Below, piece after piece: positions 55,135-64,000 of a stretch of 64,000 nt of DNA. A program made the position numbers and the translations under genes. The stretch lies in assembly GCA_000724175.1 (NCBI GenBank), contig JPGV01000009.1:120342-184341 (forward strand). The letters run 5' to 3'. The notes under the pieces were generated by a model that saw nothing but the letters and a program-made list of their open reading frames with translations, was not told the DNA's origin and made no database searches. The DNA is from [Candidatus Thermochlorobacteriaceae] bacterium GBChlB. Its GTDB lineage: Bacteria; Bacteroidota; Chlorobiia; Chlorobiales; Thermochlorobacteraceae. The stretch's first letter is position 1. The number at the start of each line of letters is the position of its first letter.

Positions 55135-56556
55135 ATGGTGACGGAATCAACACTCGATATTCTTAGAAGTCTTTTGATTTTCAAAGACGTTCCAAACGAC
55201 GATTTGGAGTGGCTGATTTCAAAGGCGGAGATACGCGACTTCAACACCGGCGATTATGCGTTCAAACCGGGCGACAAGATTGAACAGCTTACCGTTGTTT
55301 TGAGCGGACGCTTCAGCATTCGGTTGCCGCAAGGAGACCAACTGCGCGAATACACCGTTTTGGAGCGCGGCACGATTACAGGCGCACTGCCATACTCTCG
55401 AATGAGCGAAGCGCGCGGCGTCGGCATTGCGCTTGAACCGTCGCGGCTCTTGATGCTGCACAAAAATCATTTTCACGATTTGACGATTCGGAGTTACGCG
55501 CTGACGCAAGCGCTCGTCGGCGTGATGATTGACCGCACACGCGAATTCACTGCCTTCACACAGCAAAACGAAAAACTCATTTCGCTTGGCAAACTCTCTG
55601 CTGGTCTTGCACACGAACTTAACAATCCAGCGGCAGCGATTGTGCGCAGCGCATCTCGCTTGAAACAACATTTGAGCAAAACACCTGAGAGTTTCAAACG
55701 CATCATTCAAGTTAGAATGACGCCCGAACAAGTCGATGCGCTCATCGTGCTGCTCTTTTCAAAACTTGATAGAACCAACCACAAGCCGCTCTCGATGATG
55801 CAGCGCGCTGCGCTCGAGGACGACCTGCGCGATTGGTTCGACGAACACGATTTTGTCTGTACCGACTCAGCCGCCAACGACGAGCGCGTCGAGATTTTCG
55901 CCGACTTTCAAATCACGGTCGACGATTTGGAAGGCATCGCCAAAGAATTTTCAGGCGTGGAACTTTTCACTGCGCTGGAATGGTGCGAGGGCGTGCTTAA
56001 CACAGAACAATATGTGAGCGACATTCACGAGGCTGCAAGCCGCATCAAAAAACTCATTGAGTCCGTCAAAGGCTACTCGAATATGGATAGGGCAAATGAC
56101 GCAGAACCGCTCGATGTGCGCGACGGCATTCGCAGCACGCTGACAATGCTCGGCTATAAACTCAAACAAAAGCGCATTCAAGTCCGCGAACAATTCCAAG
56201 AAGATGCGCCGCGCATCATGGGCTACATCGGCGAACTCAACCAAGTTTGGACGAACCTGATTGACAATGCGATTGATGCGATGGACGAGAACGGCGTGTT
56301 GGAAATTCACTCCAAAGTCGAAGCGGGTTCTTTAAAGGTGAGCGTAATTGACAATGGAAGCGGAATTCCCGACAACATCGTCTCAAGGATTTTCGACCCG
56401 TTTTTTACGACGAAACCGGTCGGACACGGCACGGGATTGGGACTTGACATCGTTAAAAAAATCATTGACCGACACAAATCGGACATCAAAGTCAGGTCGA
56501 AGCCCGGTAGAACGGAATTTGAAATTCGCTTTCCGATTCCAGAGCCGCTGGCGTAG
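55135..56556 (+). CDS. Histidine kinase with cyclic-nucleotide-binding-like sensor
   Basis: A 473-residue cytoplasmic kinase. N-terminal cNMP-binding fold (about 15-125: FKPGDKIEQLTVVLSGRFSI; GVGIALEPSRLLMLHKNHFH), followed by an H-box region (SLGKLSAGLAHELNNPAAAI, His near 155) and a GHKL ATPase (QVWTNLIDNAIDAM; DNGSGIPD; GHGTGLGLDIVKK). No receiver, TM span or response regulator is adjacent. A frame from 55111 would begin inside the terminator. Ligand unknown; the cNMP fold often just binds another signal. Confidence 0.93.
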   Translation: MVTESTLDILRSLLIFKDVPNDDLEWLISKAEIRDFNTGDYAFKPGDKIEQLTVVLSGRFSIRLPQGDQLREYTVLERGTITGALPYSRMSEARGVGIALEPSRLLMLHKNHFHDLTIRSYALTQALVGVMIDRTREFTAFTQQNEKLISLGKLSAGLAHELNNPAAAIVRSASRLKQHLSKTPESFKRIIQVRMTPEQVDALIVLLFSKLDRTNHKPLSMMQRAALEDDLRDWFDEHDFVCTDSAANDERVEIFADFQITVDDLEGIAKEFSGVELFTALEWCEGVLNTEQYVSDIHEAASRIKKLIESVKGYSNMDRANDAEPLDVRDGIRSTLTMLGYKLKQKRIQVREQFQEDAPRIMGYIGELNQVWTNLIDNAIDAMDENGVLEIHSKVEAGSLKVSVIDNGSGIPDNIVSRIFDPFFTTKPVGHGTGLGLDIVKKIIDRHKSDIKVRSKPGRTEFEIRFPIPEPLA

Positions 56557-56608
56557 CATGTCGGGCGTTGTCCGAAGCCAACATTGCCCTGCTTTTGTGC
56601 AAGGCAGT

Positions 56609-57094
56609 TTAGGGAGTGGCCTTGTAAAGTTTTCGCAGCGCGTCTTCGGTCAATCGATACGATTTCCATTCTTTCAAGTGCATTGCGCCGAGTTGATGGT
56701 AAAAATCAATCGCAAGTTGATTCCAATCCAACACCTGCCATTCCATACGCCCGCACTCCCTTGTTATGGCAAGAGACACAAGGTGTTTCATCAATCCGTA
56801 GCCGACTTTTTGTTTGCGATAACTTGGTAAAACGAATAAATCTTCCAAGTAAAGCGTCGGCTTGGCAAGAAAGCTCGAGTAGGTCTCGAAGACAATTGCG
56901 TAGCCGACGGCAATCCCGTCGATACGCGCCAAGAAGGCTTCGTATTTCGGATTTTCTGTGAAGGCGTGTTGTTTTAATCGCGCCTTAGCATCGTCGTTTG
57001 GCGGCGCGAGGGATTCGTAATCGGCAAGCGCAACAATAAGCGCGAAAAATTCTTCAAAGTCTTGTTCCTTAACGGGCGCGATACAGAGGCTCAT
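56609..57094 (-). CDS. GNAT N-acetyltransferase
   Basis: A 161-residue GCN5-type acetyltransferase. Acetyl-CoA loop motif LYLEDLFVLPSYRKQKVGYG (near 85), then MEWQVLDWNQLAIDFYHQLG. Resembles diamine (spermidine/spermine-type) acetyltransferases by LEDLFV and the order of motifs, but the substrate is uncertain. Convergent with the histidine kinase. Confidence 0.9.
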   Translation of the reverse strand: MSLCIAPVKEQDFEEFFALIVALADYESLAPPNDDAKARLKQHAFTENPKYEAFLARIDGIAVGYAIVFETYSSFLAKPTLYLEDLFVLPSYRKQKVGYGLMKHLVSLAITRECGRMEWQVLDWNQLAIDFYHQLGAMHLKEWKSYRLTEDALRKLYKATP

Positions 57095-57182
57095 ACAATT
57101 GTGATGTCTTTTGCAAATTTAAGTTCTATGGTCGTCGGAGAAGATATTTTATTTTTGATTGTTTACATTGTCCTGTTTGAAT

Positions 57183-59390
57183 ATGTCCATGTCTGTCGTC
57201 TCTCGATTAGCTCGCCGCAATGCCTTGCTCACGCTGGGGGTTTCGGCCGTGCTGTCTGTTCTGCTCTCGCAACTACCTTTGCTCAATTCGCTTGGGTATG
57301 AATTCTCGCTCGTTATGGGCGTACTGTTGCCGTTTGTGCTTGGCATTTATTGGCTGTCCGACGCCGTCAGAAAAATCCAAACGATTTTACTTGCGCTCGC
57401 TGTGCCGCCGCTCGTTATGCTTGTCAATACGCTTTTCGTCAAAAACTGTACATATCTTGAAGGGCTGCTGTTTTATGTGCTTGCGCCGGTTGTTGGTGCA
57501 GCGTTCTCGGTTGCCCTTGCGAGTGCCATTGAGTCGACTGCGACGACGCGCAAAAAGACATGGTTCGCGTGTCTCTATCTCGGCGTGTTGATATTGCCTG
57601 TTTTTCTTCGCGTTTACTTTTCGCCACAGATATTTTTTTTCAACCATATTTTCGGATTTTTTGCAGGCTCGCTTTACGACGATGCGATTGAGATTGACGA
57701 GCGGTATTTCATTTTTCGCGCCGAAACGCTTTGTCTGGTTGCACTTCTGCTGTTTTGGACATCTCGACACCATATTGGACAAACATCGCTTCGTGTCTTG
57801 CCCGCGCTTGCAGCGATTTGTGTTGTCGGATTGGAACTTAAAAGCGACGACTTGGGAATCACCTCATCGTATGGGCATATCCGAAAAACCCTTGTCCCAA
57901 TTGACTCTGCGGGCAGATGGTTCATGGACGCGTCGACGTCGGGCATCAAAAAAGCGGTTTTCAGAAAACGCCTTGAACTTGAGATTGCCGATTTAGCGCG
58001 CGTCATTGACTTAAAACACGTCGCACCGATTCAAGTGTTTATCTATCCTGATGCGGCGACGAAAAAGAAGTTCACTGGTGCCGATAATACGGAGTTTGCA
58101 GAGCCTTGGACGCGGACGATTCACATCACGGAATCAAGTTTCGACCATGTCATTCGACACGAGTTGGTTCACATTTTATTCGGCGAGTTCGGCGATGCGA
58201 TTTTCGGTGCATCGTTCAGCGTTGGACTGCTTGAAGGCATCGCTGTTGCGCTCGAGACACCGTCGGTTGATTGGACCAGCGATGAATTTTCTGCTGCAAT
58301 GTTCAAGCTCGGCTTCGCGCCTTCAAGTCCTGAAACCCTGCTCGGTGGCTTTGGATTTTTCACCACGCTGAGCGGGCGCAGTTATACGCTCATGGGGTCG
58401 TTTGTCAACTATCTGCTTGATGCTTATGGCATTGAAACATTCAAAGCGTTGTATGGCGGCGCAAGTTTTGAGAGCCTTTACCACAAATCGCCGACGGAGT
58501 TGATTGCAGAATGGACATCCGCCGTCGCTCAAATTCCTGTGCCGCCAGACTTAGAATCGACGGTTCGATTTCGATTCGAGCGAAAGAGTATTTTCCAAAC
58601 AGAGTGTCCTCACGCTGTTGCGGTGTCGCTCAAGCGCGGCGCAGCGGCATTGTCGCTTTGGAAACATGATGATGCAGAGGCGTTCTACCGACGGGCACTC
58701 TCAATGACCGAGGGCAAACACGCTTCGGCGGCGTTGGGATACGTGAATACAAAGCTGCTGCGCGCCGCACGAAGTGAACGCCCGCAGAGCGACAGCTTAT
58801 TCACAGAAACCTTTCGAGAAGCCGATTCGCTGATTCGTCGCGTTGAAAAGCCGGTCGCGCTTGAATTTGCAGTTGCAAACGCGCTTTTGTGGAGCAAGTC
58901 GAGACAAATGGATTCCGCCGCCGCGCTGTTGCAACACATTTACGAGCAACATATTTCGTTTGGATACGATGTGGCAGCGGTAAAGCGTCTTTCGGCATTG
59001 ACGGCAGGCGTTGATATGTCGATTTTTTCTCCCGTCGTATCGGGCGACTTTAAAGACAGCCTGATTCAGGTAGAACTTTCTGCTCTGGATTCTACATCGG
59101 AAAAGTTTAAATTATACGTCCTTTTAGCGGCTGAAAAGGATATTGACGCACATCGTTACAGCGGCGCGTTTGCGCGATTAAAGACACTGACACCACTCTC
59201 CGCAAGAGAATTGGAGTTACACCGCCAGTTACTTCTGCTCGATGCTGCGTTGCAAACAGAACGGTTCCGTGAGGCAATTGAGATTGCTGAAACCGTCAAA
59301 CAGCTCAGCCAATTGTTTTCAAGCAGGGCGGCGAAGATGCAGTTGATTGATCACGTTTTGCAACTTTACAATGTTGCATCTGCTCGTTGA
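57183..59390 (+). CDS. Membrane gluzincin-like metalloprotease with TPR-like tail
   Basis: From ATG 57183, 735 residues (a TTG at 57159 adds eight). About seven hydrophobic spans fill the first ~215 residues. A soluble region follows with the zinc motif IRHELVHILFGEFG (HExxH near 326-330) and, 20 residues on, a Glu in GLLEGIAVALE, the gluzincin pattern HExxH-x20-E. The last ~280 residues are helical, with TPR-like pairs (LWKHDDAEAFYRRALSMTEG). It looks like an integral membrane peptidase with a helical-repeat domain. I do not recognise a named family. Monocistronic, divergent from GNAT. Confidence 0.75.
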   Translation: MSMSVVSRLARRNALLTLGVSAVLSVLLSQLPLLNSLGYEFSLVMGVLLPFVLGIYWLSDAVRKIQTILLALAVPPLVMLVNTLFVKNCTYLEGLLFYVLAPVVGAAFSVALASAIESTATTRKKTWFACLYLGVLILPVFLRVYFSPQIFFFNHIFGFFAGSLYDDAIEIDERYFIFRAETLCLVALLLFWTSRHHIGQTSLRVLPALAAICVVGLELKSDDLGITSSYGHIRKTLVPIDSAGRWFMDASTSGIKKAVFRKRLELEIADLARVIDLKHVAPIQVFIYPDAATKKKFTGADNTEFAEPWTRTIHITESSFDHVIRHELVHILFGEFGDAIFGASFSVGLLEGIAVALETPSVDWTSDEFSAAMFKLGFAPSSPETLLGGFGFFTTLSGRSYTLMGSFVNYLLDAYGIETFKALYGGASFESLYHKSPTELIAEWTSAVAQIPVPPDLESTVRFRFERKSIFQTECPHAVAVSLKRGAAALSLWKHDDAEAFYRRALSMTEGKHASAALGYVNTKLLRAARSERPQSDSLFTETFREADSLIRRVEKPVALEFAVANALLWSKSRQMDSAAALLQHIYEQHISFGYDVAAVKRLSALTAGVDMSIFSPVVSGDFKDSLIQVELSALDSTSEKFKLYVLLAAEKDIDAHRYSGAFARLKTLTPLSARELELHRQLLLLDAALQTERFREAIEIAETVKQLSQLFSSRAAKMQLIDHVLQLYNVASAR

Positions 59391-59445
59391 GTTCTGCCCT
59401 AACACAATATGAATTGTTGCGCTGCTGCGCGATGAGTTTAGACTT

Positions 59446-60324
59446 ATGACTGAAACCGAGCATCTCAACATACCGTCGCAACAGCCGAAGCTACTCGAGG
59501 ATTTACGCAAAGAAAAGTTGCGCATTGAGCGGCTCATCAAAGACTGCGACGAACTTGCCAGAAAAGCCTTGATGACAGAAGAGACGAAGTCGCTGCTGAG
59601 ACAGCACCGTGCTGGGTTGGTCGAGCTGCTGAGCGACTATGAAAACTCTGTGGAGCGAGACTTCTTGCTCATTTTAGAGGAGTTGGAGCGCGAGCGACTG
59701 AAAGCTGAAAAATCATTTATGGCCTTAGATGAATTGCGCCGCGAATTAGAAATTGCCAATGAAGCGCTACAGTTTCTTGATTCACAAAAAACACAACTGC
59801 TTGCAAAGCTCGAGGATCAAAAGCATGCATTGGAGCGACAAAGCCGTGAAGACGGGTTGACCGGGCTTTACAATAGGCGCTTTTTGGACATCACGCTTGC
59901 CCAAGAATTTGAGCGCAGCAGCCGCTTTCGGCATCCATTCTCTGCGGCGATTGCCGACATCGACCACTTCAAACAAATCAACGATAAGTTTTCACATCAA
60001 ATCGGCGACGAAGTCATTCGCACGGTCGCCCAAATTTTGAAAAACACGTGCCGCACGATGGATATACTTGGCCGCTATGGTGGCGAGGAATTTGTGATTG
60101 GGTTCGTGGAAACGCCGCTTCCAAACGCGACCGCTGCCTGCGAGAAGATTCGTCGCTCCGTAGAGGAATTTAATTGGCTCATGGTTCACCCCGACCTTCG
60201 TGTTACGCTCAGCATTGGGGTTGCGGAAAATGTCAAGGCGGTCAATCATGAAAAAATGTTGAGCGAAGCCGATAAAAAACTCTACGAAGCTAAGCGCGCT
60301 GGACGCAACCTTGTCAGATATTGA
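59446..60324 (+). CDS. GGDEF diguanylate cyclase with coiled coil
   Basis: A 292-residue cytoplasmic protein. About 125 residues of coiled coil (KLEDLRKEKLRIERLIKDC-like heptads) lead into a GGDEF domain (REDGLTGLYNRRFLDITL; ADIDHFKQINDKF; GRYGGEEFVIGF). GGEEF is an active variant, and the I-site RTMD is present. No sensory domain is evident. Second c-di-GMP synthase in the window; convergent with the TPR gene. Confidence 0.93.
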   Translation: MTETEHLNIPSQQPKLLEDLRKEKLRIERLIKDCDELARKALMTEETKSLLRQHRAGLVELLSDYENSVERDFLLILEELERERLKAEKSFMALDELRRELEIANEALQFLDSQKTQLLAKLEDQKHALERQSREDGLTGLYNRRFLDITLAQEFERSSRFRHPFSAAIADIDHFKQINDKFSHQIGDEVIRTVAQILKNTCRTMDILGRYGGEEFVIGFVETPLPNATAACEKIRRSVEEFNWLMVHPDLRVTLSIGVAENVKAVNHEKMLSEADKKLYEAKRAGRNLVRY

Positions 60325-60330
60325 CTGCTT

Positions 60331-61296
60331 TCATTGACCGTTGAACTGCTCCAAGAGTTCTGCCGCTTTTTTTCCTGCCTCGTTGCTGGGGTCGATAGCT
60401 TGAGCGGTCTTCCACAAGTTTCTCGCCTCGTCTATTCTACCGATTTGCCCGTAGAGGATTCCCAAGTTCAAATTCGCTTTCTGATGTTTCGGATTGTCCT
60501 CGACAGCTTGTCGCATTTGGGCGACACCGTCTTGCGGCTTATTCAGGCGCAAGAGGCAAATGGCGTAATCGACCCTCGCATCGGTATTCTTGGGCTGCAG
60601 CGCGAGAAACATCTCATACAGTTCGGCGGCGGCTTGAAATTCCTGCGCGTCGTCGTAGAGGTTCGCGGCTTTCAGGAGCAGCTTTTGGTCTTTTCTGCCC
60701 GATGCCTCGTAGGCGGATTTGGCGTAGAACCCTGCTCGGTCTAAGCGTTGGAGTCTAATATACTCATCGACCAACGCGAGCGCGAGTTTTTGTTTTTTCG
60801 CATTGTCTTTTTCCGCATCGTGTTGCTGTTGCAGGGCGGCAAGTTTATCTATCGTTGCCTTATCAGCAATGAGCGGCTGTGGCGCGCGCGAATTGACGGC
60901 GGGATTTTGCGCTGGCGGCGTGGATTCGTTCAAGGGCTGTGCGCCTGCGCCCGCTGCGCCTGATAAGTCAAATCCTTTTTTGCCCGACGTCATGCTTTGA
61001 TACCCAAATACGCTCAACGTGGCGAGCAACATTGCTGCTGCCGAAAAAAGAATCACTTGCTCTTGCTTTACCGCGCCTAATTTTTTTTGTTTGGATTTTT
61101 TCGGAGGTGTTACGGCTTTAGGCGCCGTTGCGCCAAGCGGCTCTGATGTTTCTTCAAGCGTGGGATTCTTTAAGTCGCTGCCGCAGTGCGGACATCTCTC
61201 GTCAGTTTCTGCAACGACCATACCGCAAGAATGGCACGTTGTTTTTTTGCCGAGCGGTTTGGCGCTGGCTGCGCCGTTAGGTTTAGTCTCGTTCAT
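60331..61296 (-). CDS. Zinc-ribbon, single-span membrane protein with TPR repeats
   Basis: A 321-residue protein. N-terminal zinc ribbon (TCHSCGMVVAETDERCPHCG, four Cys, near 20-40), a Lys/Pro linker, one TM span (about 80-100, VILFSAAAMLLATLSVFGYQ), a Gly/Pro linker and about three or four TPRs (ADLYEMFLALQPKNTDARVD; NLGILYGQIGRIDEARNLW). TPRs face the periplasm if the span is oriented N-in. Overlaps HU by four bases (ATGA), so the two are translationally coupled. Confidence 0.9.
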   Translation of the reverse strand: MNETKPNGAASAKPLGKKTTCHSCGMVVAETDERCPHCGSDLKNPTLEETSEPLGATAPKAVTPPKKSKQKKLGAVKQEQVILFSAAAMLLATLSVFGYQSMTSGKKGFDLSGAAGAGAQPLNESTPPAQNPAVNSRAPQPLIADKATIDKLAALQQQHDAEKDNAKKQKLALALVDEYIRLQRLDRAGFYAKSAYEASGRKDQKLLLKAANLYDDAQEFQAAAELYEMFLALQPKNTDARVDYAICLLRLNKPQDGVAQMRQAVEDNPKHQKANLNLGILYGQIGRIDEARNLWKTAQAIDPSNEAGKKAAELLEQFNGQ

Positions 61297-61607
61297 GCCT
61301 CTTCGGTCTCCTGTTCCGGCAAGCGTTTCAATTTATCGCTGACGGCCGTTTTAAATTCTTTTGAAATTTTGAATGTCGGCACCACTTTTTCTTTGATGAT
61401 GACCTTTTCGCCTGTGCGCGGATTATGGGCAATGCGCTTGTTTTTCTTGCGCACGTTGAATGTGCCGAACCCTCTGATTTCAATGCGCTCGCCGGACTTT
61501 AAGCTTTCAATGACTGCCTCGATAAACCCATCGACGACCGTCTCGGTTTCTTGTTTTGTTAGTCCGGTTCGACTTGAAATGATGTTCACGATGTCTGCTT
61601 TGGTCAC
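61293..61607 (-). CDS. HU/IHF-family DNA-binding protein
   Basis: A 104-residue histone-like protein: MTKADIVNIISSRTGLTKQE and IEIRGFGTFNVRKKNKRIAH ... NPRTGE. Longer by about 12 residues than HU, with an acidic tail LPEQETEEA. IHF versus HU cannot be told; a bent-DNA architectural role is expected. First gene of the pair with the TPR protein. Confidence 0.95.
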   Translation of the reverse strand: MTKADIVNIISSRTGLTKQETETVVDGFIEAVIESLKSGERIEIRGFGTFNVRKKNKRIAHNPRTGEKVIIKEKVVPTFKISKEFKTAVSDKLKRLPEQETEEA

Positions 61608-61652
61608 GGTTTGATACTACGGTTAATTAAAGATACTACACTCTTTGGGCGA

Positions 61653-62021
61653 CTATTTAACGAGCCACAGCCGTGCGGCGACTGCCACCAAAAATACCGC
61701 AAAGGCTTTTCGCAACATATCTTCCGGCAGGGCAATGGAAATCCTCACGCCCATATAGACACCGACAAGCAGTCCTACTGCTATAACGAATCCCGACTGG
61801 ATATTGTCGTTGGAAAGTTTTCCGGCTTGATAATACTGCCATGCGCCGAGAATGCCGACAGGCAGGAGAAGCGCGACGAGCGATGTAGCACTGGCAGTTT
61901 GCTGCGCGTAGCCGAAGACGAGCGTCAGAATCGGCACAATGACCACACCGCCGCCAATGCCGAACATTCCCGATAAAACTCCCGCCGCAACGCCCGTCAA
62001 AGCAAGGTAAAAATACTGCAT
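61653..62021 (-). CDS. Half-size TSUP (TauE/SafE) transporter
   Basis: A 122-residue membrane protein with about four spans: LALTGVAAGVLSGMFGIGGG, VVIVPILTLVFGYA, ATSLVALLLPVGILGAW, GFVIAVGLLVGVYMG. It matches one half of the TSUP family, which normally has two such halves (about 250 residues) as an anion exporter. It would need to dimerise to form a pore. ATG 62021 is used; the frame continues upstream to 62045. Downstream of ftsH. Confidence 0.85.
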   Translation of the reverse strand: MQYFYLALTGVAAGVLSGMFGIGGGVVIVPILTLVFGYAQQTASATSLVALLLPVGILGAWQYYQAGKLSNDNIQSGFVIAVGLLVGVYMGVRISIALPEDMLRKAFAVFLVAVAARLWLVK

Positions 62022-62059
62022 ACCTGTTGACTTCTTAATAAACACCCTTTATTTAATCG

Positions 62060-64000
62060 TTAGGGAACAGCCGGCAATGCTTCACCCGCGATAACGCGGT
62101 CGATGTCGGCGGCGTCTAAACTTTCGCGCTCTATGAGCGTTTTGGCGAGCCGATGCAAGACATCGATTTGTTCCGACAAAATTCGGCGGGCGTTTGCCAT
62201 GCACTCCGAAACAATATGGCGCACTTCGGAATCAATCGTTTGAGCGGTTTCTTCGCTGTAATCGCGCGTGCGCCCAAAATCGCGTCCCAGAAACACCTCT
62301 TGATGTTTTGAGCCGTAGTTGAGCGGGCCCAAACGTTCGCTCATTCCCCATTCGCAGACCATTTTGCGAGCCAGTTCAGTCGCACGCTCAATGTCGTTGC
62401 CCGCGCCGGTGCTGATCTCGTTGAAGATGAGTTCCTCTGCGGCTCTGCCGCCAAGCGCGTAGGTGATGGTCGCTAAAATGTATTTGCGTGTGTAGGTGTA
62501 TTTATCTTCAAGCGGCAAATAAGATGTCAATCCTAACGCTCGACCGCGCGGAATAATGGTTACTTTATGCACAGGGTCGCTGCCTTCGGTAAACTTAGCG
62601 ACAAGCACATGCCCGCATTCGTGATACGACGTAACTTCTTTGTCTTTCGCTGAGATGAGAACACTTTTGCGTTCTGGCCCCATCAAGACTTTGTCTCGGG
62701 CGTTTTCCAAGTCGTTCATTTGCACTTCGGTGCGATTGGCACGGGCGGCGAAGAGCGCGGCTTCATTAACCAAATTCGCTAAGTCCGCTCCCGCAAAGCC
62801 GGGCGTGCCTTTGGCGACGGTGGTTAAATCCACGTTTTTGGCAAGCGGCACTTTGCGCGTGTGAATTTTCAAGATGGCTTCTCTGCCGCGCACATCGGGT
62901 TTATCGACGACGATTTGGCGGTCAAAGCGTCCGGGACGCAAGAGCGCAGAGTCGAGTACGTCGGGACGATTGGTTGCAGCGATGAGAATGACATTGTCCG
63001 TTGTGCCGAAGCCGTCCATTTCGACGAGCAGCTGGTTGAGCGTTTGTTCGCGTTCATCGTGTCCGCCGCCCAAGCCCGCACCGCGAGAACGACCGACTGC
63101 GTCGATTTCATCGATGAACACAATGCAAGGCGAATTGCGTTTGGCTTGCTCGAACAAATCGCGCACACGGCTGGCGCCGACGCCGACGAACATCTCGACG
63201 AAATCCGCGCCCGACATTGAAAAGAACGGCACGCCTGCTTCGCCCGCGACGGCTTTGGCAAGCAAGGTTTTTCCCGTGCCGGGCGAACCTGTAAGCAAAA
63301 CCCCTTTCGGAATTTTTCCGCCCAAACGCTGAAACTTATCCGGCTCTTTCAAAAATTCGACGACTTCCTTCAATTCTTCTTTGGCTTCTTCGCAGCCTGC
63401 CACATCGTTGAAGCCTGTTTTTGTATCGAACTCAGTAATCATTTTCGCGCGACTTCTGCCGAAGTTGAACACATTGCGCGACATGCTGGTTTGTGCCGAT
63501 ACGCGCCGTATTATCACCATGTAAATTAACCCGAGCAAAATCCATGGTCCGAACACAACGAGCAGTTGAAGTATCCCGCCCGAAGACTGTTCGATTTTTA
63601 GGCGGACATTTTTTGCGACGAGGTCATCTGCCGTTGCGCGGTCAAACGCCGGAAGTTTAACGATAAATCGGTCGGTTTTGCGCTCACCTTTTCCATCGGC
63701 AAGTGCCAGTGTTTCATATTTGGAGAGAATTCCGCGAAGTACGGTCGGTTCGCCGGTTTCAACGAGAGCATCTTTGAGCAAATTCGAGTCAAGCAGGCGG
63801 CGATATTCGTTGTAGGAAATTTCGGGTTCAAGTTGTTCGGTCGATGTAAAAAACCGGTGGAGCAAAACGAACAGTCCAAATAACATTGCGCCGTAAAGCA
63901 CAACACGCAGAAAACGCCTTGAACTGTCGTCGGGGTCACTGTCGCCGCCGAATCCGCCGAAGGGTTGGTCGTCCTCGCGGACGGGCTTGAAACGGTTGCG
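62060..64000 (-). CDS. ftsH: ATP-dependent zinc protease FtsH, 5' end outside window
   Basis: The membrane-bound AAA protease that degrades membrane and regulatory proteins. Two TM spans ([35 protein letters not shown]), Walker [14 protein letters not shown], Walker [34 protein letters not shown], then zinc motif [13 protein letters not shown] (HExxH with Cys where Ala is usual). The reading frame stays open upstream of a GTG at 63901 for 33 codons to the window edge ([16 protein letters not shown]...), so the N-terminus is longer and the start is not visible. Confidence 0.97.
   Translation of the reverse strand, partial: RNRFKPVREDDQPFGGFGGDSDPDDSSRRFLRVVLYGAMLFGLFVLLHRFFTSTEQLEPEISYNEYRRLLDSNLLKDALVETGEPTVLRGILSKYETLALADGKGERKTDRFIVKLPAFDRATADDLVAKNVRLKIEQSSGGILQLLVVFGPWILLGLIYMVIIRRVSAQTSMSRNVFNFGRSRAKMITEFDTKTGFNDVAGCEEAKEELKEVVEFLKEPDKFQRLGGKIPKGVLLTGSPGTGKTLLAKAVAGEAGVPFFSMSGADFVEMFVGVGASRVRDLFEQAKRNSPCIVFIDEIDAVGRSRGAGLGGGHDEREQTLNQLLVEMDGFGTTDNVILIAATNRPDVLDSALLRPGRFDRQIVVDKPDVRGREAILKIHTRKVPLAKNVDLTTVAKGTPGFAGADLANLVNEAALFAARANRTEVQMNDLENARDKVLMGPERKSVLISAKDKEVTSYHECGHVLVAKFTEGSDPVHKVTIIPRGRALGLTSYLPLEDKYTYTRKYILATITYALGGRAAEELIFNEISTGAGNDIERATELARKMVCEWGMSERLGPLNYGSKHQEVFLGRDFGRTRDYSEETAQTIDSEVRHIVSECMANARRILSEQIDVLHRLAKTLIERESLDAADIDRVIAGEALPAVP

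Noticed and set aside
62570-62640. Loss of FtsH zinc motif (HECGH instead of HEAGH)
   Set aside because: The metal-binding HExxH is intact, so the Ala-to-Cys change is not evidence of inactivation.

Overview
The window is a chromosomal stretch of about 50% GC from a Gram-negative member of the Bacteroidota/Chlorobiota (FCB) group, probably near the Chlorobiota/Ignavibacteria. This rests on three things. There is a type IX secretion (T9SS) locus, and secreted proteins end in the T9SS sorting domain (FELFQNYPNPFNPST...). Promoters of the Bacteroidota type (TTG-N19/20-TAnnTTTG) stand before both tRNA transcription units, rplU and the T9SS operon. Most genes lack a clear Shine-Dalgarno sequence. 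Heptose (HldD) synthesis and several OMPs and lipoproteins confirm an outer membrane. No rRNA, CRISPR array, integrase or transposase was seen.

Layout. 1-2.4 kb: the 5' part of a secreted protein, a gene-free region with dispersed palindromic repeats, a structured RNA leader with a terminator, and a PAS protein. 2.4-12.4 kb: trpS, comM, a truncated RecF/OLD-like ATPase coupled to a membrane-anchored GH2-like protein, smc and a HAD phosphatase. 12.4-18.2 kb: a minus-strand block of cell-surface genes, made of an NlpC/P60 lipoprotein, a T9SS-sorted subtilase, a lipoprotein whose start lies across a heptamer repeat, and a T9SS-sorted BNR protein. 18.3-26.4 kb: amidohydrolase, TIGR00266 protein, phoH, a divergent amino-acid kinase, hldD, a small ECF-sigma-like protein and purL. 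26.5-39.1 kb: porU, a PorV-like protein, an FN3 lipoprotein, an SLBB membrane protein and an OMP in one direction, with secA upstream. 39.1-50.5 kb: a cobalamin-binding protein, tRNA-Gly, tRNA-Ser, a sigma-factor relic, tmk, rpmA-rplU, a REC-GGDEF protein, an RRM protein with a structured leader, tadA, class I aldolase, a frameshifted VOC gene, purine nucleoside phosphorylase, an aminotransferase, a DivIVA-like protein, initiator tRNA and a double-VOC protein. 50.5-64 kb: lysC, purM, two small exported proteins, an OmpA-like lipoprotein, a cNMP-type histidine kinase, GNAT, a membrane gluzincin, a second GGDEF protein, a TPR/zinc-ribbon protein, HU, a half-size TSUP transporter and ftsH (cut by the window end).

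How it fits together. The most coherent system is surface export: SecA moves cargo across the inner membrane, PorU and the PorV-like protein process and attach it, and the subtilase and BNR protein are two cargos in the same window. The two cargo genes share a 149-bp stretch of identical DNA that encodes the sorting domain. The FN3, SLBB and OMP genes downstream of porU-porV are the best candidates for undescribed T9SS-associated components. The rest is mainly housekeeping, with several altered enzymes (GH2 without its acid/base, PAS protein without its cysteines, degenerate kinase, broken VOC gene) and several RNA-level or repeat-based control candidates.
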